From NCBI RefSeq assembly GCF_965363235.1, contig NC_134840.1, positions 94,686,416 through 94,750,415 on the forward strand: 64,000 nucleotides of DNA. Direction: 5' to 3'. This stretch comes from Mytilus galloprovincialis. Lineage: Eukaryota; Mollusca; Bivalvia; Mytilida; Mytilidae. Each line of letters opens with the position of its first letter. Positions within the stretch are counted from its first letter, which is position 1. Positions 1-11,400 of this stretch are shown piece by piece. The notes under the pieces were generated by a model. It saw only the letters and a program-made list of their open reading frames with translations. It did no database searches and was not told the origin of the DNA. A program made the position numbers and the translations under genes.

Positions 1-150
1 ATCCCAACCTGCCTTTTGTGGTCATAAACCTTGTGTTAAAATTTCATAGATTTCTATTCACTTTTACTAAAGTTAAGTGCAAAAACTAAAAGTATTCGGA
101 CAACGACGACGCAGACGACGACGCCAACGTGATACCAATATACGACCAAT
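1..150. repeat. Partial copy of a mussel-type dispersed repeat (cut by window start)
   Basis: The stretch reads almost identically to the right end of the large element at 24201-26149: the shared text covers the 'aaccttgtgttaaaatttca' segment, the 'aaagtattcgga' segment and the GAC/GCC run before 'atacgac'. It is the terminal part of that element, truncated by the window boundary. No coding potential is seen. Confidence 0.7.
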
Positions 151-1912
151 AAAAAAGGTTGAACCAAATAACTATCTCATTAAAAAGGCATTGCTCTATA
201 CCCAAACATCTGCTTACATTCCATAGGTGTGTACATTTATTTTACACCTGACAAGATAAAATTGAATAATCCAAAAATCCTCATGCAAGCCAGTTATGAG
301 GGAGCCTCTAGTTAACATTTTTATACAGTAAAACTTTTCATGTAGATGAAATCCTATCTACCCTCAAAAGGAAAAATGTTCATGTTGTAAATAATGGATT
401 GAAATAATTTATTTATTAAAAATTTTGGTAAAAAGTGTTTTTTTGAAATCTCAAATTTTTTTTTCAAATCAATGTTTTAGTTATGAAAACAACACACTGT
501 AAATTTGGAACCTTTCGGGTCAGTTTAAGATTGTTACAGTATTTTGAATTTCACTTTACATACACTGTCTATGGTAAATCAATTGATAATGTTACTTTTA
601 AATGATTTCTTGTGGGGCCGAACTTTGCTTTACAAATAAACGAAGAAACTGTATGATTTTTAAAAAAGAATTGATGGCAAACATTGTCTTTACCTTTATG
701 TAAATTTTGTCCAAAAAATTAAATTACGCCAAATGACGTGATGAAAGCAAAATATATTTTTTTATAATCGGATTTATATTTCCGTGGTCATTAAGTATTA
801 CTACCTTCAATATTGGTCCTATAAACAGACTTTAACTTTAATTCGAAAATAAGTTGTGTATCGTTTCTTTTGTTGACTAGTATATTACACCAGATTCATT
901 TCTCAAAAGAGGAAGATTGGCATAATATGATATATAATATCCTCTTGATTTGTTTAGATGGTATTTTGGCTATGTCCAGTGTTCCAGCTAGCATGAAATG
1001 GAGGGGCGCCGCGCCCCGCCCCCGAAATTTTGCGCCCCTCTGCCTTTTTTAAGCGCCCCTGCGCCCCTTTGTGCCCTTTTGAAAAAAAGTTTAAAAAACG
1101 ATCTTTTTTCCTCATATCGTCGCCATTTTGTTGAATTCTTTATACACACACTTCATTAAGACAACAGATTAAAATTGTTGACACTTGTTACCTGATTATA
1201 ATCACCTATTTGATTAGAGTCAATTACTTAATCAGGTGAAATTTACGACCCTGTCTAATCCCTTTACTCTGAAGCACCAAACATTGAAGTTAAATGAATT
1301 GATTATTTTAACACCTGACGATGCAAAATAGAATTTATAAAATAAATGTGAACGGTGTTCATTTCTATTGTATTTGTTATTTATAAAATAACGTTCATTT
1401 AAAAAGAATCATTCCAATAGGTCATTGCATCAAGTTTATTCTTGTTGTAGAACGCTGAAGTACCTGCAGAAAACCACAACCTTCTATAAAGATTAGAAAA
1501 CAGGTATTTTTTGTCAGTTAAGATTGGAGTCTTGTTGAAAAGTTATTGATTGATGTAGACATACAACTAATCTCATGTAATAATATGTCATTATGTTATA
1601 TTTCTATTATATATTAGAATATACGTTGCACTACAAACGTCAAAATTATTAAAATTACAAAGTGAAATGAACTATTTGTGGATTCTTATAAATTCTATAG
1701 AACTTTAAGACTATTTTAAATCTCGGTCTATTTCTGAAATTAATTCTTACATACTTTTGCTTGCTAACATTGCCCATGTGAAATTCTAAAATTGTTTGTA
1801 TAAACATTGAATGACAAAAATATGTGACGTATAGATTTTCTGACATCAGACGCGAAATTGTTTCTTTAAATTTTAACACGATGATGACTGCTGTTCCCAC
1901 AATTTGACTATT
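151..1912. other. Non-coding stretch, no gene recognised
   Basis: AT-rich sequence with only short open frames that look random. One feature stands out: 993-1077 is a GC-rich patch built from repeated 'gcgcccc' units. It directly follows 'cagtgttccagcta' at about 979, which resembles an hAT-type terminus, so this may be the edge of a decayed transposon. Nothing else is supported. Confidence 0.4.
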
Positions 1913-2215
1913 TTATTTATTATGTCTGTTTAGTTCACGCATCATTGTAAATGTAACAGAATTTGATGAGTCTGTCGTACAAAGTGAGAGGTTTAGCGCT
2001 ATAAAAAGGTTTATTCCACCCTTTTCTACATTTGAAAATGCCTGTACCAAGTCAGGAATATGACAGTTGTTGTCCATTCGTTTTTTATGTGTTTTGTCAT
2101 TTAATTTTGCCATGTGATTAGGGACTTTCCAATTTGATTTTCCTGAGTTCAGTATTTTCATGATTTTACTTTTTTCTCCTTGTTGATTAAGACCCATTAA
2201 TACCTAATGAGACTA
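1913..2215 (-). repeat. Dispersed repeat D, copy 1
   Basis: On the minus strand this carries an open frame with the words NCHIPDLVQAFSNVE and GGINL. The same words, slightly changed (NCHIPDL, LVQTFSYVE, GGLNLL), recur on the plus strand around 43256-43730. Recurrence in an unrelated place, with no protein family I recognise, marks it as a repeat and not a host gene. Confidence 0.6.
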
Positions 2216-3538
2216 CTGAACACATGACCAAGACAAACACACTGAAATCTGATAACATGACTGAGGAGCAGATCCTAATGTTCTTCCCCATCTATGATGA
2301 ATTTCTGATTTCCAGCAGCTGAGACAAAATATGCATTAAAACAAAACAAATTCTATCCTGATGGCTTTAATAAGTTATGTAGGATGATTGAATGACTAAT
2401 GTACAATGGTATTTACAAATTCTATAAATAGATACATGAGAAATTAACATTTTGACTATCACTTTTATAAAATTTCATTAACTTGATAAAATACAAAATG
2501 CTTCATTTCTGTAAAATTTTACATGATGGTAGCCATTATACAACAAATAAGATTGTTACAAACATATAAAAGATCAAAGGTTAGGATCAAAGATGACAGA
2601 ACAAGTTAAATATAGTACAAAACAGCACATTACAACTGACTGTTTAACAGCTCTCCCCTTAACATAATAAATATAAGTGCTGGCCATTCATAAGGAGGAG
2701 GTACCAACTACTTTTACCCTCCTATGCCAACGACAAATACCAGGTAAATGTAGAAATTTTATATAAGTTATTCATGGAATATATTGAAGTACCGCTCAAC
2801 ATGAAAGATAACGAAACCCCTGTAAGTGGCATGATAACAATAATGAATATACAGTATTAGTGTACCACAGATAATGCAGATATCTAGTCATACATTTGCA
2901 GTAAAAAATCTTTTCAATGCACTTTATTTAAAAAAAATTCAAGCCAGAGTTGATTAATTCCAAAAAAAAACTTACACATGAGCACTACATGAACATTTCT
3001 TAGCTAGAAATTTAAAATAATCAAAATATAATCAATGATTTAAATTAGAATTCTTTTAGTTCTGATTTTAATATGATTTAACCAATGTTTTTCCAACATA
3101 ATTTTACACTGTAAAAACGTTTAAAACAGTCCAGCTGTTATTGTCCTAAATGACAGATATCTAACTGAACCATTTAGCTCAATGAGAATGCAGAGTTCTA
3201 AATCAAGCTGGGAATTAAATCTATTAAGAACATGTTATGGTGGCAAGAACATAGCATTCTGATTCTTGACTTAGCTTCAACTTTTTTATATTCAAAACAC
3301 AAATATTTGAGAAATATGATTCTTAATACAAAATAATCTTCCCCAAAACTTAAAAGTACAACTGAAAATTGCATGTTCACAGACACTTGATATGAATACA
3401 TGTGCATTGACTTTATTTGTGTGGATAATGACAAATTTATGTTCATGTTACCACTAACAATTTTTGTCCCCTCAAAAGAAAATTATATTTTGGTGTCAAG
3501 ATTTCACCCATTTATAATTTATAATACTAAAATATATT
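2216..3538. other. Non-coding stretch, nothing recognised
   Basis: AT-rich sequence without long open frames, splice-consistent exons or obvious repeats. It lies far downstream of the ARID4 stop codon. Confidence 0.4.
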
Positions 3539-4079
3539 AAAGGAGTAGGTCCGGTAAGGACCGATTTTGGCCTCAAATTTCAGGTTCATCTGACGAAAGA
3601 TTTTGACCACTTTTTAAACACTTAAGTGTCTATTTCATTTGAATCAATTAGTTTATGTGAACGATTTTAAATGATTTAGTAATTAAAAACGATCTGATTC
3701 AAGCTTAAATATGAAAAATCTACCAAATATGCTGAAAAATGTCACTTTTCAGATGGTTTTTGTCAAAAATGAAAGTGGCCGCATCCGTGTTCATCCTCAA
3801 CCTTTATATATGTTATGTATTATCATAAAATACAACTTACATTTCAATAGTAAGGATGAACACGAATGCAGCCACTTTCGTTTTACACGAAAACAGTCTA
3901 AAATTTAACTAAAATGCTAGAAATGTGAAGATTTCAGTAATTTAGCACGACTTAATGGTGCTAGTACCCGATATATGTGCATTGTATTGTCGAAAACAGC
4001 CCATATTTATGTAGCAGAAGCATTCTACTGTCCAATAAATTTTGGGGCCAAAAAGGGGTCTTACCGGACCTACTCCTTT
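3539..4079. mobile_element. Non-autonomous TIR element, family A copy 1
   Basis: Bounded by inverted termini of about 20 bp: 'aaaggagtaggtccggtaag' at the left and its reverse complement at the right, followed inward on both sides by a TTTTGGCC-type stretch. The interior has a second inverted pair around 'gtggccgcatccgtgttcat' (near 3777) and 'gatgaacacgaatgcagcca' (near 3854). No transposase frame. A second, interrupted copy lies at 23186-26406. I see no clear target duplication. Confidence 0.75.
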
Positions 4080-4406
4080 GGAACATCATTCATTTAAACA
4101 TTTACCTATTTTGACATATGACTTAGGCCTAGTTAGCATTAGTTACACTCAGTAATTTACAGTAGAATTGTATAAGGATATATGTTTAGATTGTATTTTT
4201 CAAAACGGAAACTCTTTGCAAATTTCAATGGATATGTGTACAGTAAATGGGAATGAAGAAGTCCCATTGGCATTGGTCAAATAACAAGGGTGAGTAATAG
4301 CACCAATACCAATATGTGTTAAAAGGAGCTGTTAAAAATAAGACTAATACACTGCTATTTTTGCATAGGTACTATTTCTGTACTCAAATTCTGTAGTACT
4401 GAAAAT

Positions 4407-4503
4407 TTACTTTTAATATTTAGTACTATTTCTTTACTTTTAATATTTAGTACTATTTCTTTACTTTTAATATTTAGTACTATTTCTTTACTTTTAATAT
4501 TAT
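4407..4503. repeat. 27-bp tandem repeat, about 3.6 copies
   Basis: The unit begins 'ttacttttaatatttagtac' and ends 'tatttct'; it repeats at 4407, 4434, 4461 and 4488 with near identity. It sits inside the left arm of the fold-back element and explains a short repetitive open frame on the minus strand. Confidence 0.85.
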
Positions 4504-4504
4504 A

Positions 4505-4645
4505 CAATTTTTGACTTTTGATGAGGTTGATACAATGATTTATCAACCCCAGAGATGTGATATTCACCAAGGCCAACGGCCGAGGTGAATATCACATCTG
4601 GGGTTGATAAATCATCTATCAACTGATATCAAAAGTCAACAATTG
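4505..4645. repeat. Long imperfect hairpin (about 140 bp)
   Basis: Two arms of about 62 bp pair around a short centre 'aaggccaacggccga' (4568-4582). Paired words include 'ggtgaatatcacat' with 'atgtgatattcacc' and 'ggggttgataaatcat' with 'atgatttatcaacccc'. It is probably an insertion or a structural core within the surrounding fold-back element. Confidence 0.8.
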
Positions 4646-5718
4646 CTTTATTATATGACTCTTTAGTTCTCAGTGTCATTTTCATATTTTTAGATTGTGA
4701 AATATATCCTTGGTTAGATGGTATTTTGCCTAGACTGTTTTTATTTTATGCTTGGGTTTGATTTTTAGGCATATTTAATTCTGCATAATTAAAACTAGAA
4801 GAATATTGTATCATTTCAATTTTTAAAGACCAAAGCATGAACAATATTGAATACAACAGAATAAAAAATTAGATACATGTACATGTATATAGTAAATTTT
4901 CACTTAGAATTTCACTTTAAATTGAAATTGATTGTTACATTATTTTTAGAATCCTTTTCTATCAAAATCTTCTTAATTTCCTCATTATTTAACGATGGAA
5001 AGCGTTTTTCAGTAGCTACTTCTGCTGCTCCAGCCATACTTTGTTGCCGGAAACATGTAACTGTCGTCTGTTAGATCGAAACGATTTTATGTCGAGAGCG
5101 CTGATTGGTTGATATTTATTCGGTCGTCCAATTAAAAACCATTTTATTTATACATCCCTTAAATAGCTAACACGAATTCCCCGTTTCTATATTTAGGTAC
5201 ACGGACGCTGTTCCAAATCTTATATTAACCTCTCGTGATTTTTGCCGCGGTGAATATAATGTTTTACCAAAGAGGATTTCCTATGCTTTTAGCCAATGAG
5301 AAAACAAAAAATTTATAGTCATATAATAATTAGTACTAATTCTTTACTTTAAAATTATTGTACTACAATGTATTTACGTACCTGTATTTCACAGTACTTG
5401 ATTTGTACTCAATATTTTGGTACAAAAATAATACCAAAAGGGATCACAATATTCCGTGTTTAAAAATAATAACTTTAAGATATTTGAAATAGACATACTT
5501 TCAAAATGCTGAAAATTTGATGGTGTAACCCAGAATATGTAGTACTTATTTTAAGTACTGTAGTACTTATTTTAAGTACAAGTCAAGTACTGTAAATTAC
5601 AGGTACCTAAATATTACAATAATTTAAAAAAAAACAAAATAGTACTGATTTTTGAAAGTAGATTTCCAGTACTACAGATTTTAGGTACAGAATTAGTATC
5701 TATGCAAAAGTAGCTGTG

Positions 5719-8238
5719 TAGGTGTTAAAACCATATTGCTGAAATAAAATTAGGTAATTATATATATGGTTAAGTCACCGGTACCAAATTCTTTCACCTG
5801 GGCAAAAATGGATGGATTACAACATCTACCTTACAAATTTCTATTTCAAAACCACACAATTTTCTATCTACTAGTTAGAAGTGGCCTGGTGAACACATGA
5901 CATATTTCTACTGTAAGAATACTGGCACATAAAATCTTTATGACATGATATGATAAAGTGGAGACTGTCAAACTGTTCTAAAACATTCAAGATCAGTATA
6001 AATAAAAAAAAAAAAACAAATCTATGAAAATGTACATATCTACATAACAATCTAGGACAAATAAACTTTGCCACTGATAAAAAAATAAACTTTACGACAA
6101 CAATGATAGCACTCTAATAAATATCATAAGTATTGCAAGTCTTAAACAAAAACAACATGGCTTTTTTTATTTTACGATTGTTCCATTCAATTTACCTATA
6201 GATATGACTGAACAAAACTGAATGGATAAAATGGCAGGGAAACAAAATAATTATGATTTAAATGAAGACAAGACAAAATGTTTTGCGTTAACCAATGACT
6301 AGGTGGCAAAAAATAAATCGACAAAATTCTGAGACTGGAAATTCTAAACGATAAATCACAACTATAAACCAACTGTGTTCCACAGACACCCTTTTTCAGT
6401 TTAAAAATTTCTAGCTTATTTTGTAGCAAATTATTGTTAAGTTAAGTTCTAAATTTCATGATATTTTCATACAAGAGAAGAACAAATTTGAGGCAATATT
6501 TTTCAATAAGTCACCAAAATAAAGTGTATGTTAAAATCAGTTGGTTTACATTTATCATATATCATGTATATAACAGTGATACACTGTAATTTAATAACAT
6601 AAATGTTTGACCATTTACAAAACTTTTCCATATTTGCTTTGTCAGTATTACACCTCTGCACACTCTTAAAAACAGTTACAAAACATTTCTTCATGTTCAA
6701 GGCGACTTTCAAATTCTGCTTCTAAAAATTTGACCCATAACTTAACAGATAGGTTCAACAATATTTCATAATTTAATTCAGTAATTGATGATTATTGTTT
6801 TCAGACAAAAAGCAAATCTGCAGCCCTCTTCACAAAATTATTATGGGAAAAAACTATTTGTCATACATAAAGTAAAGACTATTTCAGTATTATATTGAAA
6901 TTTCTTTTAAGAAAAGATCCTGATCTCTTTACAGAATCCTTTAACCAACAACAAACAAATTTTATGCCCAAACAAAGTATTTTTGCACAACCTTATAAAA
7001 TGTTTAGTACATTAAACAACAGACCTGTTCTTCATATATATATATCATTACTTATCATTTTCTCCAATGGGCTATTCCAATATATCATACATAGGAATAC
7101 ATAGCATAACACGCCATTCTGTAAAATTTTGAATAAGATAATGACCAAAAAAGAAGTGCAAAGTGTCTTTCCGTGCATAAATAGTATCTACTGATTAAAC
7201 CCTTCCGTAATAACCTGTGCTCATGGGCAGTAAAGACTTTGACAAAGAAAAATGCAACTTTTCTGCAAAAAGAAGTGAATATTTTGCTTTTTTGATCAAT
7301 AAAATTTACCAGGATTACAAAAAATGTGTATCACAGACCAATATCTTCTGCCTGGTTTATTTTATATTTAAAAATAATGTTAAAAACATACAAACAGATA
7401 TCAGTCATAAATTAATGGTTTCTTATATCATTCACTACATGCTGTATTAATAAAAATTTCCAGCAATAAGCTGACAGTTTTCCTGCATGTAATAAAAATG
7501 CAGACCATTAGTTTGAACTGAAGTTTTTCATTTTATGATAAATATGTCTATATGATGTAAACACATTAAAATCATGAACTTGACTCTCTGTTTTAGTAAA
7601 CCTGATCAGGTTTTATACATCTGAACAAAAATCAAATGTTTACATTGCAAATAGTTATGTTTTCATGCCCAACCCTTCCAAAACAAATAATCCTGAACCT
7701 ATGCCTTTTAAACTATTTTATACATAACTCTTTAAAAAAATACTTCATAATGCTGTCTGTCAATAACAAAACAAGTATTTCTCATGGAAGATACCCTATG
7801 AAATGATCATCTATTATGCACCAATGCTGCTTGGTCAGCTGACCTAATACTTTCTGTGTCATGTGACTTAATACTACACATGTTCCTGATCTGTTCCCTG
7901 GAAACCTGAAATAGTAATAAAGACCAATTAGATCATCTCTAGATAACCTGGGATTATTCATATAAAACATAATAAGGACCTATCATATACCTATCTGTAA
8001 ACAAAGCAGAAACAAATACAAATTTGTAAAAGGTTCACAACCATCAAAATCAATTCCAACCTTCCTTTTGTGGTACTGAACCTGCTGGTAAAATTTCACA
8101 GAAATCCATTAACTTCAACTAAAAAAATTGTCTGGAAACCAATTGTGTCTTCGGACGGCGACAACCTCATAGCATTATATGACTGCATATTTTTTTTTTT
8201 TTTTTATCAATTATTCATTTCCAAAATATCATGATATA
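5719..8238. other. Non-coding stretch downstream of ARID4
   Basis: No exon or gene is supported. It could contain extended ARID4 3' untranslated sequence (minus strand) if the polyadenylation signal at 8239 is not the one used. A fragment resembling the large dispersed element near 24-26 kb occurs at about 8046-8160. Confidence 0.35.
8046..8165. repeat. Degenerate fragment of the 24-26 kb dispersed element
   Basis: Carries 'aaccttccttttgtggt', 'aaaatttcacagaaatcc' and 'cttcggacggcgac', matching the right-hand tandem units and terminus of the element at 24201-26149 with many differences. Confidence 0.55.
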
Positions 8239-8244
8239 TTTATT
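8239..8244 (-). terminator. Candidate ARID4 polyadenylation signal
   Basis: AATAAA on the minus strand, about 65 bases beyond the ARID4 stop codon. It is the first canonical signal after the stop; usage cannot be confirmed from sequence alone. Confidence 0.45.
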
Positions 8245-8307
8245 GACAAATGTTCATTCTACATACAAAGAAGTGAAATTCTTTTTCTTAAAAATGTTTC
8301 CTTTGCA

Positions 8308-8471
8308 TTAGTAACATGACTTACTCTCTCTGTCTTTGCGTTTGGCTCGTTTCCTTCGCCTATCAATTGTTGCTACTTCAGCTTTCAAGTCCATATAGAT
8401 TTTGCGTATTTCCTGTGCTTTTTCCATAAGGAAAGTAATTCTCTCTTCTCCTTCTAAGTATTTGCCTTCCT
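8308..8471 (-). CDS. ARID4: ARID4 exon 23 (C-terminal helix and stop)
   Basis: Encodes [20 protein letters not shown] and then [20 protein letters not shown], clearly the vertebrate C-terminal motif (ERITILQEKLQEIRKHY, SIDRRRKR). It ends SKSCY and a TAA stop at 8308-8310. A consensus donor 'GAGA|gtaagt' precedes the stop, so an alternative longer C-terminus is possible. Confidence 0.92.
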
Positions 8472-11400
8472 CTAAAAAAATCCAAAAAATCCAAAAAATT
8501 ACTTGTTACTTGAAAGTTTTTATAATTAATTTTATAAATAGCTAACTGGGACTGATCTTATGCATCATATGAAAAGGATATATCTCAATGAGACGGGTAA
8601 TGAATGTTTAGAAAATTGACATTAAGAGCCTGCTGTTTAATGGTTGTCATTTCTCATTTTTTATATAAATTTGACCTTTGGTTTTTCTGTTTGAATTGTT
8701 TTACTTTAGTAAATTTTGGGGTTATTCAAAGCTTGCTTTTCGGTGTGAGCCAATGCCCATTGTTGAAGGCTGTACTTTGACCTATAATTGTTAACTTCTT
8801 ACACATTGCGACTCGGATGGACAGTTGACTCATTGGCACTAATCTTTCATCTTCTTGTCTGTATTAACTATGAGAAAAATCACCATGATTGAAAATATTT
8901 TTGGGCATTTGGCATTGTAGGGTAGCATGAATGGGGTTTACACAAAGTCACATTTCTCACTGAGACAAAACTAAATCAAACATTTTTGTACAATATTTGT
9001 TTAAAATTTACTTACCTAGATTGAGATTATATTTTGGCGTTCTAGGAGAACGTGGACGGGATTTAGTAGGAGACGAGGATCCTGAAGTTTGATTGTAGCT
9101 TTCATCACTATCACTTCCTACAAACAGAAGAAACGTTGTTATAACACATGTACATGTAATCAAAGCAATAACACAGCATTTTGGTTTTTTTTCCAAATCC
9201 AAACTTAAGAATCCTTATATTTTATGCATATAATAAGTACAGGAAGCACAAAACAACCCTCAAACTGCAAACAAATGAACCATGTTTTTTTTTTTTTTTT
9301 ATAAATGTGTGTTCAAGGTTTTGTCAAAATATTGTATGGTTGGTGGGTCAAATTTTTTTTGGCACAGTCTTGAAAATATGTTTGCAAAGGCTATATTCAC
9401 CAACTTTAATCATGTTTATTGCAGAACAAAATGTACTGTGAAAGTACTTTTATTGGGGTACCAATTTTCGTGGATGACTTTATCCACGAATTTAAGTGTC
9501 CAACAAAATAAAACAACCATTGTCCAAATCAAGACATGGAAAGATCCCCATCAGTAGGTTTGACTACTGATATGATCTAGAGAATGTATTGAATAACGCC
9601 AAATCTGAGAATACTTTAATAGCAGTCACAGAACTACAACCGCATGCAGGATTATACCCATTTAATCTTTAATAACCTAAACTGTACAACTTTTGATCTA
9701 TTATTTCTCATAAAAAATATTTTTGATCGATGAAAGTCAGATTTCCAGAATTGATTTGTTAGTATGATTAAGTGTTCATTTTATATCCTCATAGTTCTGG
9801 TACATACATGACATATGGGAATAATACTTTCATGCTGGTCTTGATTTCGATAAGATTTATTTGACAATACAAGAAACGTTTATCATTGTTTATAGCATTT
9901 GTAGGGGACATGTTTATGGCCTAATTCAGACCTTTAATGGTCTTTAATCTGTTGATCACTTTATCATGGGTTAATAAGTCATGTAAGTGTTATCACTACG
10001 ATTTACAGGGGTCAATGTTTACTTTGCAATTTCCTTCAATCCAAACTATTTGTAACCTTCGTTTCTACATTTTCTAAAGGCTTTAATTTTTAATTTTTTT
10101 TTTTTTTTAAATCGAAAAATCCTAGAATTTAAAAACCAACGAACATGTAAATAATTGCTCAAATCACGAAAATTGATACCCACGAATTAAAGAACTTTCA
10201 CTGTATTGTCAATCTTTTTATGTTGTCATGGTTGTGATATCAAAAGAACAAAATGACCAAGATTTATGGGATTTTGATTAATTTTGTAGCAAAAATACTT
10301 TATCAAGGGTAAAATTAATACTCATGAATTCCAAACCCTTAACTCTAAAAAAAAATAAAAATGGTTATTTGAATTTTCAAGAAGCTGGAAAAATTTGCAG
10401 ACTAAACAAAAAGCTGTAATAAATTTAATCCGTCAAGGGACACATCTTCTCTACATCTTGAGATTCACAAAGTTTGTTTTTTTTACATTTATTTGTCAGT
10501 TTTCACCAGAAAGTAAATTATAAATTAGTTTAATTAGTATGTAATATAATGAGATCGGTATATCATTAAATACATCTAAAATGTGTCTGAAAGATAACTT
10601 AAACACAATATCCCATGGTAGTTGTCGTCTAAAACCCTTCCCCATGGGAAACTAATGGTACATTAAATAAAGTGTCTGTCAATTCATTATGCATAATAGG
10701 TTACAGGGATCTCCATGGATGAAAATTGAACCATGGAGGAACTTTCACCATTACAAACCGTGTCTACGCTGTACAGTGTAGCGCGATCGGAAGTATTTTA
10801 TCCCTCCGTACAAGGAATGGTGAACATGCTAATTCATTGCTTATTTAAATTATATTTATTTGATTTTCATTCTAGAATTAAAGTATCAATATGTTCATTT
10901 ATTGCCGTTTTTAACCATTCAAATGCCAAGTCTTCATGGTCCCCCCCTTAGTCGAGAATGACCAAAGCTGTCATGAAGGTCCCCATGTAGATTTCTTGTA
11001 TTTTTGGTAATTGTTATGGGGGTTAAAAATCATATGATGTGGAGCTTATTTTTCGTGGACACTGTCAAATTCAGAACTCATTACCGGTATGGCTGATTTG
11101 CAGCAACAACAAAACGATTCGTACGGGTTATGTAAAAGGTTAAAGAGATTTGTAAAGCAACTGAAAAGGTTTTTAATGACTTTATCTGACAAATTGATGC
11201 TGTGCAACATGCATCTTTCGAGTCTGAATAGAAACCGGAAACGCGGATGTATCAATTTGATTGTAATATACGAAATGAATTTGGAATTACGATACGATAT
11301 TTCTTTACAGGAAATATTTATAAGTTTTTACTTTTAAACTTTTAAAGTCATTCTAAATTATTGTTACAGCAGTACTCGAGTTATTTGTGATGAAATAATA

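Larger units (their letters stand above)
4350..5718. mobile_element. 1.37 kb fold-back (long-TIR) element flanked by TA
   Basis: The left end (from 'cactgctatttttgcatag') and the right end (reverse complement 'cacagctacttttgcatag') are imperfect inverted repeats of roughly 90 bp rich in GTACTG/AGTACT words. Both edges abut a TA dinucleotide (4348-4349 and 5719-5720), as expected for TA-targeting elements. No transposase is encoded. Inside lie a 27-bp tandem array and a near-perfect long hairpin, both listed separately. Confidence 0.65.
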
